Positions 1-9,019 of a stretch of 55,880 nucleotides of DNA are shown in pieces; position 1 is the first letter of the stretch, and the number at the start of each line of letters is the position of its first letter. The notes beneath the pieces were generated by a model, which was not told the origin of the DNA, made no database searches, and saw only the letters and a program-made list of their open reading frames with translations. Origin of the DNA: an uncultured Sutterella sp. (lineage in GTDB: Bacteria > Pseudomonadota > Gammaproteobacteria > Burkholderiales > Burkholderiaceae_F); contig CAKQKT010000001.1 in the NCBI GenBank assembly GCA_934249275.1, forward strand, positions 1 to 55,880, read 5' to 3'. A program made the position numbers and the translations under genes.

Positions 1-49
1 AACGCGCTTTTTGTTAGTTTCTGTGCTGGGGCTGGCGGCGCGGGTACCC

Positions 50-625
50 TCATTTCCCCAAAAGTCCAGAAGAGCCCAAATAATTATCAACGGGCGATTT
101 AAATTTGCCCGCTAACATTACTGCCTTCTCAGCCGCATTTCTGGAAATCAAATACGCGGACGCGCCGATTGGCGAGGAACACGACAACCTGACAACGCCA
201 TTCCCGTCAAGAACCTCTAATTTCTCATCATAGAAAGAAGCATTCTTGGAATAGATCAACTGAACGAGTTCACATGCAGAAGGGATCCAGTCGGGAGAAG
301 ACAAAAAACAAGCCGCTCTAGATGAAAAAACACAATGGTCCTCAAAAATCAGGGCCCACTCTGCATCCGATTTCAGGAAGGTCTGCCAGCATTTCAAATG
401 ACTGGCAAAACAGGCTATCTCGCCATCCTTGAGCTTGTATGGATACTCCGCACTCGGAGTGGCATTTCTCTCTAGAAATTCCGTTGACAACGTCTTGGCA
501 TCCACAGCTTCAATTCGTTCATATTGAATGGACATTTCACCGAGAGCCTTATCCATGCTCTCCATCCGATCAGTTGAACGCTTTAGATTAATCACATACG
601 TTGCCAACTTGTTTTCAGTCTTCAT
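50..625 (-). CDS. Glycosyltransferase family 25 (LPS-type), short C-terminus
   Basis: Family 25 glycosyltransferases add sugars, often galactose, to lipopolysaccharide or glycoprotein acceptors. The protein has the family's N-terminal YVINLKRSTDR (residues 10-20), the GEIACFASHLKCW segment (68-80) and an EDH at 95-97 where most members have an acidic EDD/EDN metal-binding motif. A SPIGASAYLISRNAA stretch at about 151-165 is also typical. At 191 residues it ends just after the PVDNYL motif, where many relatives run a further 40 or so residues, so the C-terminus looks short. It lies 7 bases downstream of the family 2 glycosyltransferase and is probably co-transcribed with it. Acceptor and sugar cannot be inferred. 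Confidence 0.78.
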   Translation of the reverse strand: MKTENKLATYVINLKRSTDRMESMDKALGEMSIQYERIEAVDAKTLSTEFLERNATPSAEYPYKLKDGEIACFASHLKCWQTFLKSDAEWALIFEDHCVFSSRAACFLSSPDWIPSACELVQLIYSKNASFYDEKLEVLDGNGVVRLSCSSPIGASAYLISRNAAEKAVMLAGKFKSPVDNYLGSSGLLGK

Positions 626-632
626 TTAATGC

Positions 633-1403
633 TCACTTTTCAAAACAGGCTTTCACGTACTTCAGAAATACCGTGAAGCAGCCGATCGTGATGTGCACGA
701 ACCCGGGAAGGCCGTCCAGGAATCCCAGCTTGACGAAGTAGTACTTGATAAATCTGACAACCGGACTGATCAGAATCTTGGCTTTGGGCACGGACTTGCC
801 CGAAGCCAGCATTTTGTCCGCCTGTAGAGTTGTATAGCTGTTCTGCTTCTCAATATAGCGGGCAACGCTTTCACAGGATTCATGCATCAGATCCCCCGGA
901 ATCGTGCCGGCATCAAGCTGTCCTTCAACCGCTTCAACTTTTTCATGAACCAGATCACTGCTCCAATTGGCAAACTTTCTGTTAAACAGACGCAGAGACC
1001 AATCCGGATAGCCTTCGCCGTGTCTTAGAAAGCGTCCCAAGAATCGATTGCATCTTGCGAATCGATATGCCTTGTGTGCAGGTTCACTTTGAAAAAGCTT
1101 CGCAATTTCGGCATTAAGCTTGTCGGACAGATACTCGTCGGCATCCAGACACAACACCCAGTCATTTCGAGCCCGAGCAACGGCAAACCTCTTTTGAGGT
1201 CCGAACCCAAGCCAGTCCTGATGCAGAACTCGTGCTCCGCATTCCTGAGCAACAGCTACCGTTGCGTCAGTGCTGCCGGAATCCACGACCACAATTTCAT
1301 CCGCGAAAGTCACGCTGGCAAGACAACGCCTGAGGATTGATTCCGAATTCTTAACAATGACAACCAGCGAAACAGGAACTGTCTTTTTTTCATCGACGCC
1401 CAT
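633..1403 (-). CDS. Glycosyltransferase family 2, WaaE/KdtX-like (LPS core)
   Basis: GT-A fold glycosyltransferase resembling the LPS-core beta-1,4-glucosyltransferase group (WaaE/KdtX-like). Visible motifs are an N-terminal nucleotide-binding strand (VSLVVIVKN), VVDSGSTD at about 39-46, the metal-binding DADE near 87-90, and a DWSLRLFNR segment typical of the group. I place the start at the ATG whose A overlaps the last base of the recN stop (TGATG); a GTG one codon earlier is also possible. This overlap implies translational coupling to recN. Sugar donor and acceptor are inferred from the family only. Confidence 0.82.
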   Translation of the reverse strand: MGVDEKKTVPVSLVVIVKNSESILRRCLASVTFADEIVVVDSGSTDATVAVAQECGARVLHQDWLGFGPQKRFAVARARNDWVLCLDADEYLSDKLNAEIAKLFQSEPAHKAYRFARCNRFLGRFLRHGEGYPDWSLRLFNRKFANWSSDLVHEKVEAVEGQLDAGTIPGDLMHESCESVARYIEKQNSYTTLQADKMLASGKSVPKAKILISPVVRFIKYYFVKLGFLDGLPGFVHITIGCFTVFLKYVKACFEK

Positions 1404-3082
1404 CACTCACTCCCTTCAGTATCCGACGACGCTGTCCCCGCCGTCAGCATTTCCTGCGCCACGGCACGCGTATTGTCTGAGATAGAAATGCCCGCCAGCA
1501 TGCGGGCGACCTCCTCCACGCGTTCCTGTGCCGACAGAACCCGCAGATTGCTCAGAGTCGTCTCGCCCGTAAACTGCTTTTCAACGCGCCAGTGATTGTC
1601 GCCGCAGGCAGCCACCTGAGGCAGATGCGTCACACAGAGCACCTGACGGTTTTCGCCCAGCTTATGCAAAAGCTGGCCGACCACCTCGGCAGTCGCTCCG
1701 CCGATGCCGCTGTCAACTTCGTCGAAGATAAGAGTCGGCACAGGCATTGCAGAGGCCGTAATGACGGCAATTGCCAAACTGATGCGGGCAAGTTCGCCGC
1801 CTGAAGCCACCTTGATCAAGGGTCTCGTCTGCACGCCGGCATGCCCGGCGATAAGAAACTCGCAATGCTCGGACCCAGTCGCGCCGGGGGCCTGAGTCAC
1901 AAGCGCGATTTCTAAACGCGCTCCCTTCATCGCCAGCCGCTGCATCTGTGCGGTCACGGCTTCGCTCAAGACGAGAGCGCCGCGGCGGCGAGCTTCGGAC
2001 AGCTTGATCGCAACTGCTTCATAATTTCGAGCGGCCTGCGCCTCGGCCTTTTTCAAAGCCTCCACATCCTTGGCTCCGGTCAGCGCCTTGAGTTCCGAGC
2101 GGCTTTTCTCCAGCAGCTCATGGAGGCCCTCGGGCTCCGAGCGAAACTTTCGAGCCAGTTCGTAATAGTGAGAAACACGCCGGTCAACCTCAGCAAAGCG
2201 CTCTCCATCCAAATCGGCACGATCCAGATAGCGCGCGGCGTCACGAGCAGCCTCTTCAATGAGATCCATGCCGGTCGAAAGCGTTTCAGCAACCGCCGCA
2301 AGCTTCTCATCGTAACGACTCAAAGACGAAAGCTTTGCATGTGCCGAAGAAAGCATGGCGGAAGCAGACTCTCCATCCTCCGTCAAAGTGCCGAGCACCT
2401 CGTTAAGGCCTTCCGAAATGGCAACGCCATGCGAAAGTCGGCGATGATCGGCATTAAGGCGCTCCCATTCGCCTTCCTTAGGCGAAAGAGCCTCAAGATC
2501 TTCAATCATCCAGGCCAGGCGTTCGGTTTTTTCAGCAATGGCATCGGCATTGGCCGTCGCATCATCCAGAGCGCGGCGAGCCTTCTGCCAAGCGGCAAAC
2601 GCATCCCTGACGGCTGAAAGCTCGGCAGACGTCCCGGCATGGTCGTCAAGGAGCTTGAGCTGATAGGCCGGCTTGAGAAGCGACTGATGAGCATGCTGGC
2701 CATGCACGTCGACAAGCGTTTCACCAAGCTCCCTGAGCTGAGAGGCGGCCACCGAGATGCCGTTCACCCATGCGCGGGAGCGCCCCCTGACGTCCACCGT
2801 TCGGCGAATCATCAGCATGTCGTCGCCGGTCTCAAGCTCATTGGCCGCCAGCCACTCTTTTGCGCTCTTGGGAGGAAGAAACTCCGCAACAATATTCGTG
2901 CGCTCCGCGCCCTCGCGAACAACGCCCGCGTCCGCGCGGCCGCCGAGAATAAGCTGCAGAGCGTCGATGAGAATGGACTTGCCCGCTCCGGTCTCCCCAG
3001 TCAAAACAGTGAAACCCTGACGAACGTCCAGGCTCAGGGACTCAACAATTACGAAGTCTCTAAGACTCAAGGCGGTCAGCAT
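1403..3082 (-). CDS. recN: DNA repair protein RecN
   Basis: SMC-like ATPase of recombinational double-strand-break repair. The Walker A motif GETGAGKS lies at residues 29-36. The middle third is rich in charged, coiled-coil-like sequence. The C-terminal ABC half carries VASGGELARISLA (signature), LIFDEVDSGIGG (Walker B) and VTHLPQVAA (switch). Length of 559 residues is normal for RecN. A GGAGAG Shine-Dalgarno sits about nine bases before the ATG. It is followed directly by a coupled glycosyltransferase gene, an unusual partner. nadK lies upstream on the same strand, 47 bases away, an arrangement seen in many proteobacteria. Confidence 0.96.
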   Translation of the reverse strand: MLTALSLRDFVIVESLSLDVRQGFTVLTGETGAGKSILIDALQLILGGRADAGVVREGAERTNIVAEFLPPKSAKEWLAANELETGDDMLMIRRTVDVRGRSRAWVNGISVAASQLRELGETLVDVHGQHAHQSLLKPAYQLKLLDDHAGTSAELSAVRDAFAAWQKARRALDDATANADAIAEKTERLAWMIEDLEALSPKEGEWERLNADHRRLSHGVAISEGLNEVLGTLTEDGESASAMLSSAHAKLSSLSRYDEKLAAVAETLSTGMDLIEEAARDAARYLDRADLDGERFAEVDRRVSHYYELARKFRSEPEGLHELLEKSRSELKALTGAKDVEALKKAEAQAARNYEAVAIKLSEARRRGALVLSEAVTAQMQRLAMKGARLEIALVTQAPGATGSEHCEFLIAGHAGVQTRPLIKVASGGELARISLAIAVITASAMPVPTLIFDEVDSGIGGATAEVVGQLLHKLGENRQVLCVTHLPQVAACGDNHWRVEKQFTGETTLSNLRVLSAQERVEEVARMLAGISISDNTRAVAQEMLTAGTASSDTEGSE

Positions 3083-3129
3083 GAAGGCATCTCTCCGAAA
3101 GCAATGTTGAAGAGGCTACTCTATCAGCT

Positions 3130-4038
3130 TCACGCCGAATGCGTATGCCTCTTCACGCTCGTAGGCATGAAGTTCCACTTGAGCTTTCGACGCAGCAGAT
3201 CGAAGTAGTCGTAGCCTGCCGGATGGAGCATCGTCATGGTCTTTTCTGTCGGACGAATCTTCAGCACGTCGCCCGGCTGCACGTCGCAAAATTCCTGCAT
3301 GTCGCAGTATGCAACCGCATCGCGCGCATTCGTCAGCTCAATGTCGATCGAAACGCCGGCAGGCAGCACGATGGGACGGTTTGAAAGCGTATGCGGCGCA
3401 ACGGGCACAAGGCACAGGCCCTGAAGCGACGGATGCAGAATCGGACCGCCCGCGGCAAGCGCGTAGGCGGTGGAGCCCGTCGAGGTTGAGCAGATGATCC
3501 CGTCGGCCGACTGGCTCGACATCTGCTGCCCGTTCACATAGATCACGAATTCGACCATGCCTCCCGCGCGACCGTGACTGATTCCAACATCATTGACGGC
3601 GATGTTGGAAAAGATCGTCTCGCCCTTTCGCACGACCTCGCCCGAAAGCATCCGGCGCACGTCTCGCGTGTAGCGTCCGGCCAGCACCTGGGGAAGCATC
3701 GTCTCCATGTCCTCAAGCACGATGTCCGTGATAAAGCCCAGACGGCCGGCATTGACGCCGATGATCGGAATGTCGAAGCCGGCGAGATCTCGAGCGACGC
3801 CGAGCATGGTGCCGTCTCCGCCCAGCACGATCGCCAGATCGCACATGGCGCCGAGTTCGGCGCGGGGATACCCCGGGCGGCTGCTCCGTCCCTTGAGCGA
3901 AGCGGCGCTTCGCTCGCATAGGAAGACCTCCGCCCCGCAGGCCTCAATTACCCGGATCAAGGCCTCAAGCGGAACCACCATGATTTCGGTGGGCTTGACG
4001 AAAACCGCGACTTTCTTGAATGCTGATGTCATGGACAT
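3130..4038 (-). CDS. nadK: NAD kinase
   Basis: Phosphorylates NAD to NADP in the cytosol using ATP or polyphosphate. The diagnostic GGDGT is at residues 73-77. The downstream NDVGISHGRAGG and DGIICSTSTGSTAY segments are the conserved substrate-binding parts of the family. I chose the ATG giving MSMTSAFKKVAVF (about 302 residues); an ATG two codons later is equally possible. The reading frame continues upstream to 4107, but that extension has no family similarity that I recognise. It lies directly upstream of recN on the same strand. Confidence 0.95.
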   Translation of the reverse strand: MSMTSAFKKVAVFVKPTEIMVVPLEALIRVIEACGAEVFLCERSAASLKGRSSRPGYPRAELGAMCDLAIVLGGDGTMLGVARDLAGFDIPIIGVNAGRLGFITDIVLEDMETMLPQVLAGRYTRDVRRMLSGEVVRKGETIFSNIAVNDVGISHGRAGGMVEFVIYVNGQQMSSQSADGIICSTSTGSTAYALAAGGPILHPSLQGLCLVPVAPHTLSNRPIVLPAGVSIDIELTNARDAVAYCDMQEFCDVQPGDVLKIRPTEKTMTMLHPAGYDYFDLLRRKLKWNFMPTSVKRHTHSA

Positions 4039-4103
4039 GGAAATGCGTAAATTTGAACCACAATCAGGAGCACTATAACCCTGCATGTGATCAAAAAGAA
4101 AGC

Positions 4104-4141
4104 ACAAAAAGCGGGAACCGACCCTGAATCGATCCCCGCTT
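4104..4141 (-). terminator. Intrinsic terminator after fabI
   Basis: On the minus strand a 13-base-pair stem (AAGCGGG on one side, CCCGCTT on the other, extended through G-U pairs) is followed by a T-rich tract. It lies 24 bases beyond the fabI stop and separates fabI from nadK. Confidence 0.75.
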
Positions 4142-4164
4142 CGTTAAGTTGTCGACAGCAGAAA

Positions 4165-4959
4165 TTACTTTTCCGCTTCAATCATCGCGGCGCCCATGGC
4201 ATGGAAGCCCGCATCGACATAGACGACGTCGCCCGTGAGCCCGCTGGCGAGATCCGAAAGAAGGAAGGCGGCCGTATTGCCGACTTCTTCAGTCGTCACC
4301 GTGCGGCCGAGCGGCGCTGCCTGCTCCATCGCACGCAGAAGCTTGCCGAAGTCCTGGATGCCCGAAGCGGCAAGCGTCTTGATGGGACCGGCAGAAATGG
4401 CGTTCGCACGAATGCCTTCCTTGCCGAGGCTGGCAGCCAGATAGCGGGTGCTGGATTCGAGCGCTGCCTTGGCCAGGCCCATCGTGTTGTAGTTGGGCAC
4501 CACACGCTCGCTGCCCAAATAGGTTAGCGTCAGGACGGAAGCCTGGCGGCCCTTCATGAGCGGCAGGAAAGCCTTGGCCATGGCAGGATAGGAATAAGCC
4601 GAGATATCCATGGCGATCTTGAAGGCTTCTCGGGAAAGACCGTCAAGGAAGTCGCCAGCAATGGCTTCACGCGGAGCAAAACCGATCGAGTGCACGAAAC
4701 CGTCAAGTCCGCCCCAAACCTTGCCGAGTTCTTCAACAACCGCAGCAATGTCCTCGTCGCTGCCGACGTCCATGTGATAGACGAGCTTGCTGTCAAAGTC
4801 AGCGGCCAGTCCTTCAATGCGCTCGCGATAGCGGTCGTTTGCATAAGTGAAGGCCAGCTCGGCGCCTTCTCGGTGGCAGGCCTTGGCAATGCCGTACGCA
4901 ATCGAGCGGTTGGAGATCACACCGGTGATCAGAAGCTTCTTGCCGTTCAGAAATCCCAT
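4165..4959 (-). CDS. fabI: Enoyl-[acyl-carrier-protein] reductase (NADH), FabI
   Basis: Catalyses the last reduction in each fatty-acid elongation cycle and is the target of triclosan-type inhibitors. The start [16 protein letters not shown] gives 264 residues, the usual FabI length; an in-frame extension to 5019 has no family similarity. The catalytic pattern is present: Tyr147 in LTYLGS, Tyr157 in [11 protein letters not shown] and Lys164. The cofactor-binding N-terminus has [13 protein letters not shown] rather than the classical GxxxGxG, as is normal for FabI. The gene is flanked by its own terminator and a candidate promoter, so it may be monocistronic. Confidence 0.96.
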   Translation of the reverse strand: MGFLNGKKLLITGVISNRSIAYGIAKACHREGAELAFTYANDRYRERIEGLAADFDSKLVYHMDVGSDEDIAAVVEELGKVWGGLDGFVHSIGFAPREAIAGDFLDGLSREAFKIAMDISAYSYPAMAKAFLPLMKGRQASVLTLTYLGSERVVPNYNTMGLAKAALESSTRYLAASLGKEGIRANAISAGPIKTLAASGIQDFGKLLRAMEQAAPLGRTVTTEEVGNTAAFLLSDLASGLTGDVVYVDAGFHAMGAAMIEAEK

Positions 4960-5063
4960 TTTCAGTCTCACTACGTCTGGGCCGTCCGCTTCCAAAACGA
5001 AACGGTCGGCGAGGTTCAATCATCGTTTCCGGCAAACTTCGATGCCGGAACAGGAGTGCGGTT

Positions 5064-5092
5064 ATTGTAGGGGCTTTCAGTCGCCGCGAAAA
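5064..5092 (-). promoter_or_regulatory. Candidate sigma-70 promoter for fabI
   Basis: A good minus-strand -10 hexamer TACAAT (5064-5069) lies about 105 bases before the chosen fabI start. The -35 region (TTTTCG-like at about 17 bases spacing) is weak. This would leave a roughly 100-base leader. Confidence 0.35.
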
Positions 5093-5142
5093 GCATTGCG
5101 CCCTCCCCTGCGTTAGGTAGGCCGTTCGGCCCGAGTCCAAGC

Positions 5143-7290
5143 CTACGGCAGCTTGATGCGCTGTCCGACGTTCAGCCTGTTGGAGCGAAGGCCGTTCAGA
5201 TCCTTAATCGCCTTCACGGAAGTTTCAAAGCGCGCAGCAATGCTCGAAAGCGTGTCACCCGACTTAACCCGGTAGACCGTATCCGAAGCATCGCCGGAGC
5301 CGGCCGGTTCCGCATCGGCCTTGGTCGGCTGAGTCCTGGCCGTGGCCGGAATCACAAGCTTCTGTCCCGCACGAAGCGAGGAGCCCTCAAGCCCGTTTAC
5401 GGCCTTCAGTGCACTGATGGAAACGCCAAAGCGGCCGGATATTTCATAAAGCGAATCTCCGGGCTTGACGCGATAGATCCCGGCCTCCGGCGCTTCATCG
5501 GAACGGCTGGGCTGCACGTCGACTGACCTAGGTTCAGAACCGGTCGGAATTTCAAGCTTCTGCCCAACACGAAGCGCATTCCCCGTCATGCGATTTGCGC
5601 GCTTAAGGCGAACCACGGACACGTTGTAGCGGCTTGCAATACCGGAAAGAGTATCGCCCTTGCGAACAGTATAGACGCGAACATCAGTCTCACCCGCCGA
5701 AGCCGAGGTCGGAATGCGCAGGCGCTGGCCGGCCCGGATGGTATTGCCGCTGATGCGGTTGGTGGAACGAAGTACTGCTATTGAAACGCCGTACCGTCGT
5801 GCGATGCCGCCGAGCGTCTCGCCCGCCCTGACAGCGTGAATGACATGCTTTGCAGAGCCGCCGCCCGTGCTCACCGTGCGAATAGGCGCACGCTCGACAT
5901 TGGGCACCGTAAGAATCAGACGCTGGCCAACCCGCAGATTCTGCGAGCGCAGTCGGTTAGCCTGAACAATGGATTTCTTGGTGATGTGCCAGCGTCGAGC
6001 AATGCTCGAAAGCGTATCTCCCTTTCGCACGCGATAAGTCACGCGGCGCCAGGTGGTGAGCGGCGAGAGGCGCAGCTTGGCATCAGCAGTCTCCGCCGCG
6101 ATATCCGTCTGCTCGTCTGCGTTTGCTCGAACAAGAAGCATCGAATTGGCCAGCACGCGGCGCCCCTTCGGGATTCCGTTCACGTCACGAAGCTCGTCCT
6201 CGGTCATGCCGGCCGCTTCCGCAACGGAAGCCAGCGTCTCGCCCTCCTTGAGCTTGTAGGTCGTCCAGCGGGAAAGCGGCTGGCCGCCGTCCATCCAGCT
6301 CGCCAGGTTGTCAACAAACTCGTCAACCTTGTCGGCGGGCAGCAGCATCACGTTGTTGTGTGAGGCAACAATCACAGGAAGCTTGAAGCTCGGATTAAGC
6401 TGCCGGAATTCCTGAAGCGGCATTCCGGCAAGTTCGGCCGCAGTTTCGGTATCGATGTCGCGAGGCTTCGTCACCGTCACGAAGAACGGTTCATTGCCAA
6501 CATCGGGAAGCTTCACGCCGTACTTGCCCGGATCAGTCACGATGCGCTTGATGGCCTCAAGCTTCGGCACATAGTTTGCGGTTTCATTCGGCATGCGCAA
6601 ATGCTGGTAGTCGGCCGGACGCTTTCTTGCCTTTTGGCGATTGACCGCACGCTGCACGCTCCCTTCGCCCCAGTTGTAGGCGGCGAGCGCCAGCTGCCAG
6701 TCATTGAACATGCCGTAGAGATATTCGAAATAGTCAAGCGCTGCACGCGTGCTTTCAAGCACGTCCCGCCTGTCGTCTCGCCACAGGTTCTGCTCGAGCG
6801 AATAATGCGTGCCGGTCGCTGGCATGAACTGCCAGAGCCCCGCAGCCTTGGCCCTGGAAAGCGCCTCAGGCTGGAAGGCGCTTTCCACAAAAGGCAGAAG
6901 CGCAAGCTCCGTGGGCATTCCTCGGTTTTCAACCTCCTCAAGAATGTGATAGAGGTAGCGCCCCGAACGCTCGAACATGCGGTTCAGATACTCGGGCTTG
7001 CCGCTGTAGTAATCAAGCCATCGATCGACCTTGGCATTTTCCAAAGTCGGCATTGCATATCCGCGGCGAATGCGGTCCCACACATCGACAGGCGCTCCAA
7101 GCGCCTCAACGGAGCCGGCAGGCATATCCGTTCCAGACTGCACGACGGCTGCCGCTCCGTCATCGGCATCGGCCGCCGAAGCCGTCTTTGGAATGCCCGC
7201 TGCGGGTTCGAGAAGCAGGAAGGCAAGTCCCAGGCTGAGAAGGGGCAGCGTTTTCAGCAGAAGCGGACGAATCTGAAACGGTCTGATCAT
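5143..7290 (-). CDS. mltD: Membrane-bound lytic murein transglycosylase D with multiple LysM domains
   Basis: Cleaves the glycan strand of peptidoglycan non-hydrolytically. With the start at MIRPFQIRPLLLK the protein is 715 residues with a hydrophobic signal segment (about residues 14-32). The SLT domain follows, with the catalytic glutamate in LLPFVESAFQP (about Glu136), then GLWQFMPATG and LALAAYNWGEG. The C-terminal half carries one degenerate and five clear LysM repeats (each with a YxVxxGDTLxxIA core), more than the two of E. coli MltD. No good Shine-Dalgarno singles out a start; ATGs at 7317 and 7326 or a TTG at 7332 are alternatives. It is divergent from a YafS-like methyltransferase and rnhA, as in E. 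coli. Confidence 0.93.
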   Translation of the reverse strand: MIRPFQIRPLLLKTLPLLSLGLAFLLLEPAAGIPKTASAADADDGAAAVVQSGTDMPAGSVEALGAPVDVWDRIRRGYAMPTLENAKVDRWLDYYSGKPEYLNRMFERSGRYLYHILEEVENRGMPTELALLPFVESAFQPEALSRAKAAGLWQFMPATGTHYSLEQNLWRDDRRDVLESTRAALDYFEYLYGMFNDWQLALAAYNWGEGSVQRAVNRQKARKRPADYQHLRMPNETANYVPKLEAIKRIVTDPGKYGVKLPDVGNEPFFVTVTKPRDIDTETAAELAGMPLQEFRQLNPSFKLPVIVASHNNVMLLPADKVDEFVDNLASWMDGGQPLSRWTTYKLKEGETLASVAEAAGMTEDELRDVNGIPKGRRVLANSMLLVRANADEQTDIAAETADAKLRLSPLTTWRRVTYRVRKGDTLSSIARRWHITKKSIVQANRLRSQNLRVGQRLILTVPNVERAPIRTVSTGGGSAKHVIHAVRAGETLGGIARRYGVSIAVLRSTNRISGNTIRAGQRLRIPTSASAGETDVRVYTVRKGDTLSGIASRYNVSVVRLKRANRMTGNALRVGQKLEIPTGSEPRSVDVQPSRSDEAPEAGIYRVKPGDSLYEISGRFGVSISALKAVNGLEGSSLRAGQKLVIPATARTQPTKADAEPAGSGDASDTVYRVKSGDTLSSIAARFETSVKAIKDLNGLRSNRLNVGQRIKLP

Positions 7291-7437
7291 GGCAAGGTTA
7301 AAAAGTGTGAACAGCATGTCGTGCATTGACAATTGATCAATTTTATCAACCGTATCGAATTTACAATGCCGGAGTCCTTATTCAGGCACAATGAGATACA
7401 CATTCCCGCAGATGCCGCACAATTCGCACGACACTCC

Positions 7438-8217
7438 ATGAACAGCTTTTCCTTTGCAGACTTTCTGAAGACTCCGCAGGGCGAAACCCTGCATGCATGG
7501 GAGTCCTCCCAGTACGACGAGTTCTCTGCCGACGCCTTCGGCCGGGAAGCGCTTCAAGTCGGAGCCCCTCAACTCGACACGCTGAGGATGAACGGCATCG
7601 GCTCTCAATGGCTCACCAGCAACAGCTACGACGAACTCGACGACAGGCTCCTGCGTCCAAGCCTTCACACCGTTCAGGCCGAAAGCGGCTGGCTTCCCTT
7701 CCCAGCCGAGTCATTCGATCTGGTGACGCTTCCCCACACGCTTGACTTCTCCCCTTCCGCACATCAAACCCTGCGTGAAGCCGCCCGCGTACTCATGCCG
7801 GAAGGCCGACTGATTCTGACGGTCTTCAATCCGCTCAGCCTATGGTGGCTTCGCCAGAAAGCGGTCGGGGCGGGCCTCAAGCCCTATCTGCCGACCCGCA
7901 CGTCACCCGTTCCGCTCTACCGGCTCAAGGACTGGCTCGCGCTTCTGGGCTTCGAAATCGACCGCGGCCGGTTCGGCGTCTATTCGCCCAGTTGCCACAC
8001 TCTCAAGGGCTTCTCGCACTGGAAGTGGCTCGACAAGGCAGGAGATCGATGGGCGCCGCACTGCGCCAACCTCATTGTGCTCTGCGCCGTCAAGCGCCTT
8101 CCCGGCATGAAGCTTGTCGGCAAAATTCCGCTTGCAAATCCGCTCGACATTTTGACGACCGGATCTCCGCTTCCCGTTCCCAAAGAAGCCCGTCGTCAGG
8201 CGGAACAAGGCAACTGA
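7438..8217 (+). CDS. Class I SAM-dependent methyltransferase, YafS-like
   Basis: Predicted S-adenosylmethionine-dependent methyltransferase (Methyltransf_11 type). Segments [19 protein letters not shown] and [21 protein letters not shown] match the acidic post-motif and motif III regions. The N-terminus [12 protein letters not shown] region replaces a classic glycine-rich motif I, as in other YafS-like proteins. I chose the ATG giving [15 protein letters not shown] because relatives begin with this segment; in-frame starts at 7366 (ATG) and 7333 (TTG) would add 24 or 35 residues. Position between mltD and rnhA mirrors E. coli yafS. Substrate unknown. Confidence 0.8.
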   Translation: MNSFSFADFLKTPQGETLHAWESSQYDEFSADAFGREALQVGAPQLDTLRMNGIGSQWLTSNSYDELDDRLLRPSLHTVQAESGWLPFPAESFDLVTLPHTLDFSPSAHQTLREAARVLMPEGRLILTVFNPLSLWWLRQKAVGAGLKPYLPTRTSPVPLYRLKDWLALLGFEIDRGRFGVYSPSCHTLKGFSHWKWLDKAGDRWAPHCANLIVLCAVKRLPGMKLVGKIPLANPLDILTTGSPLPVPKEARRQAEQGN

Positions 8218-8260
8218 CGCTACACTGTCAGCTTTCTCAACCGTTCCGCGACATTCTCAC

Positions 8261-8734
8261 ATGGCACAGCAAACCGAAAAGACACTGGAAATCTGGACCG
8301 ACGGCGCATGCAAATGCAACCCCGGCATCGGCGGCTGGGGCGCCTACATGGTCTGGGGCGCGCATACCCGTGAAATGTATGGCGGCAGCAAGCTCACAAC
8401 CAACAATCAGATGGAGCTTACGGCTGTCATCTCGGCCCTCTCCGCCCTTCGCCGCAAGTGTCCCATCATCATCCATACCGACAGCTCCTACGTAAAGGAC
8501 GGCATCACAAAATGGATTCACGGCTGGAAGCGAAATGGCTGGAGAACCTCCGACAAAAAGCCCGTCAAGAACGCGGAGCTCTGGCAGAAGCTTGACGAGC
8601 TCACCTCGCAGTTCGACATCGAATGGCGATGGGTAAAGGGACATGCTGGCGATCCCGGCAACGAAAAGGCCGACGAGCTTGCGAACCTAGGCTGTGAAGT
8701 TGCCGCCGGCACAAGACCTGCACCGACATACTGA
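8261..8734 (+). CDS. rnhA: Ribonuclease HI
   Basis: Degrades the RNA strand of RNA-DNA hybrids. All four catalytic carboxylates are visible: Asp14 ([11 protein letters not shown]), Glu52 (NNQMELTA), Asp74 (HTDSSYV) and Asp138 (NEKADELA). The basic handle [12 protein letters not shown] and the WVKGHAG histidine loop are also present. Length of 157 residues is standard. The gene follows the methyltransferase by 43 bases and probably shares its transcript. Confidence 0.97.
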   Translation: MAQQTEKTLEIWTDGACKCNPGIGGWGAYMVWGAHTREMYGGSKLTTNNQMELTAVISALSALRRKCPIIIHTDSSYVKDGITKWIHGWKRNGWRTSDKKPVKNAELWQKLDELTSQFDIEWRWVKGHAGDPGNEKADELANLGCEVAAGTRPAPTY

Positions 8735-8778
8735 CAAGGGCCCGAAGTACCGCAAACGCGGTATTCTCAAACTTCGCC

Positions 8779-8806
8779 TTGCCAATTCAGGAAAAATCCG
8801 TATAAT
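8779..8806 (+). promoter_or_regulatory. Sigma-70 promoter of tRNA-Val
   Basis: TTGCCA (8779-8784) and a perfect TATAAT (8801-8806) are separated by 16 bases and end 13 bases before the mature tRNA 5' end. Confidence 0.75.
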
Positions 8807-8819
8807 TCAGATTCTCAAT

Positions 8820-8894
8820 GCGCGGTTAGCTCAGTGGTAGAGCACTGCCTTCACACGGCAGGGGTCACTGGTTCGAAACCAGTATCGCGCACCA
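8820..8894 (+). tRNA. tRNA-Val (anticodon CAC)
   Basis: A complete cloverleaf is visible. The 7-bp acceptor is GCGCGGT with ATCGCGC. The D-arm is GCTCAGTGGTAGAGC. The anticodon stem CTGCC/GGCAG encloses loop TTCACAC, anticodon CAC reading GUG. The T-loop is GTTCGAAAC. The terminal CCA is encoded (8892-8894). Confidence 0.97.
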
Positions 8895-8901
8895 GAATTC
8901 C

Positions 8902-8936
8902 AAAACCCTTGAAAGCAATGCTTTCAAGGGTTTTTT
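8902..8936 (+). terminator. Intrinsic terminator after tRNA-Val
   Basis: A perfect 10-bp stem (CCCTTGAAAG / CTTTCAAGGG) with a 5-base loop, flanked by AAAA and TTTTTT, begins just after the tRNA. Confidence 0.93.
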
Positions 8937-8960
8937 CGTTTCCGGCACAGCAGGCACGAC

Positions 8961-8992
8961 AAAAGCGGATCCTTCGTCAAAAAAGATCCGCC
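8961..8992 (-). terminator. Probable intrinsic terminator after fur
   Basis: On the minus strand GCGGATC and GATCCGC form a 7-bp stem followed by TTTT. It lies 28 bases past the fur stop. Confidence 0.65.
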
Positions 8993-9019
8993 CTCGTCAA
9001 GTGCGATCAAAAAGCATCG

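Noticed and set aside
5461..6300. Internal repeats in mltD considered as a DNA repeat or CRISPR-like array
   Set aside because: The periodicity is at the protein level (LysM domains), with diverged DNA and no conserved spacer structure.
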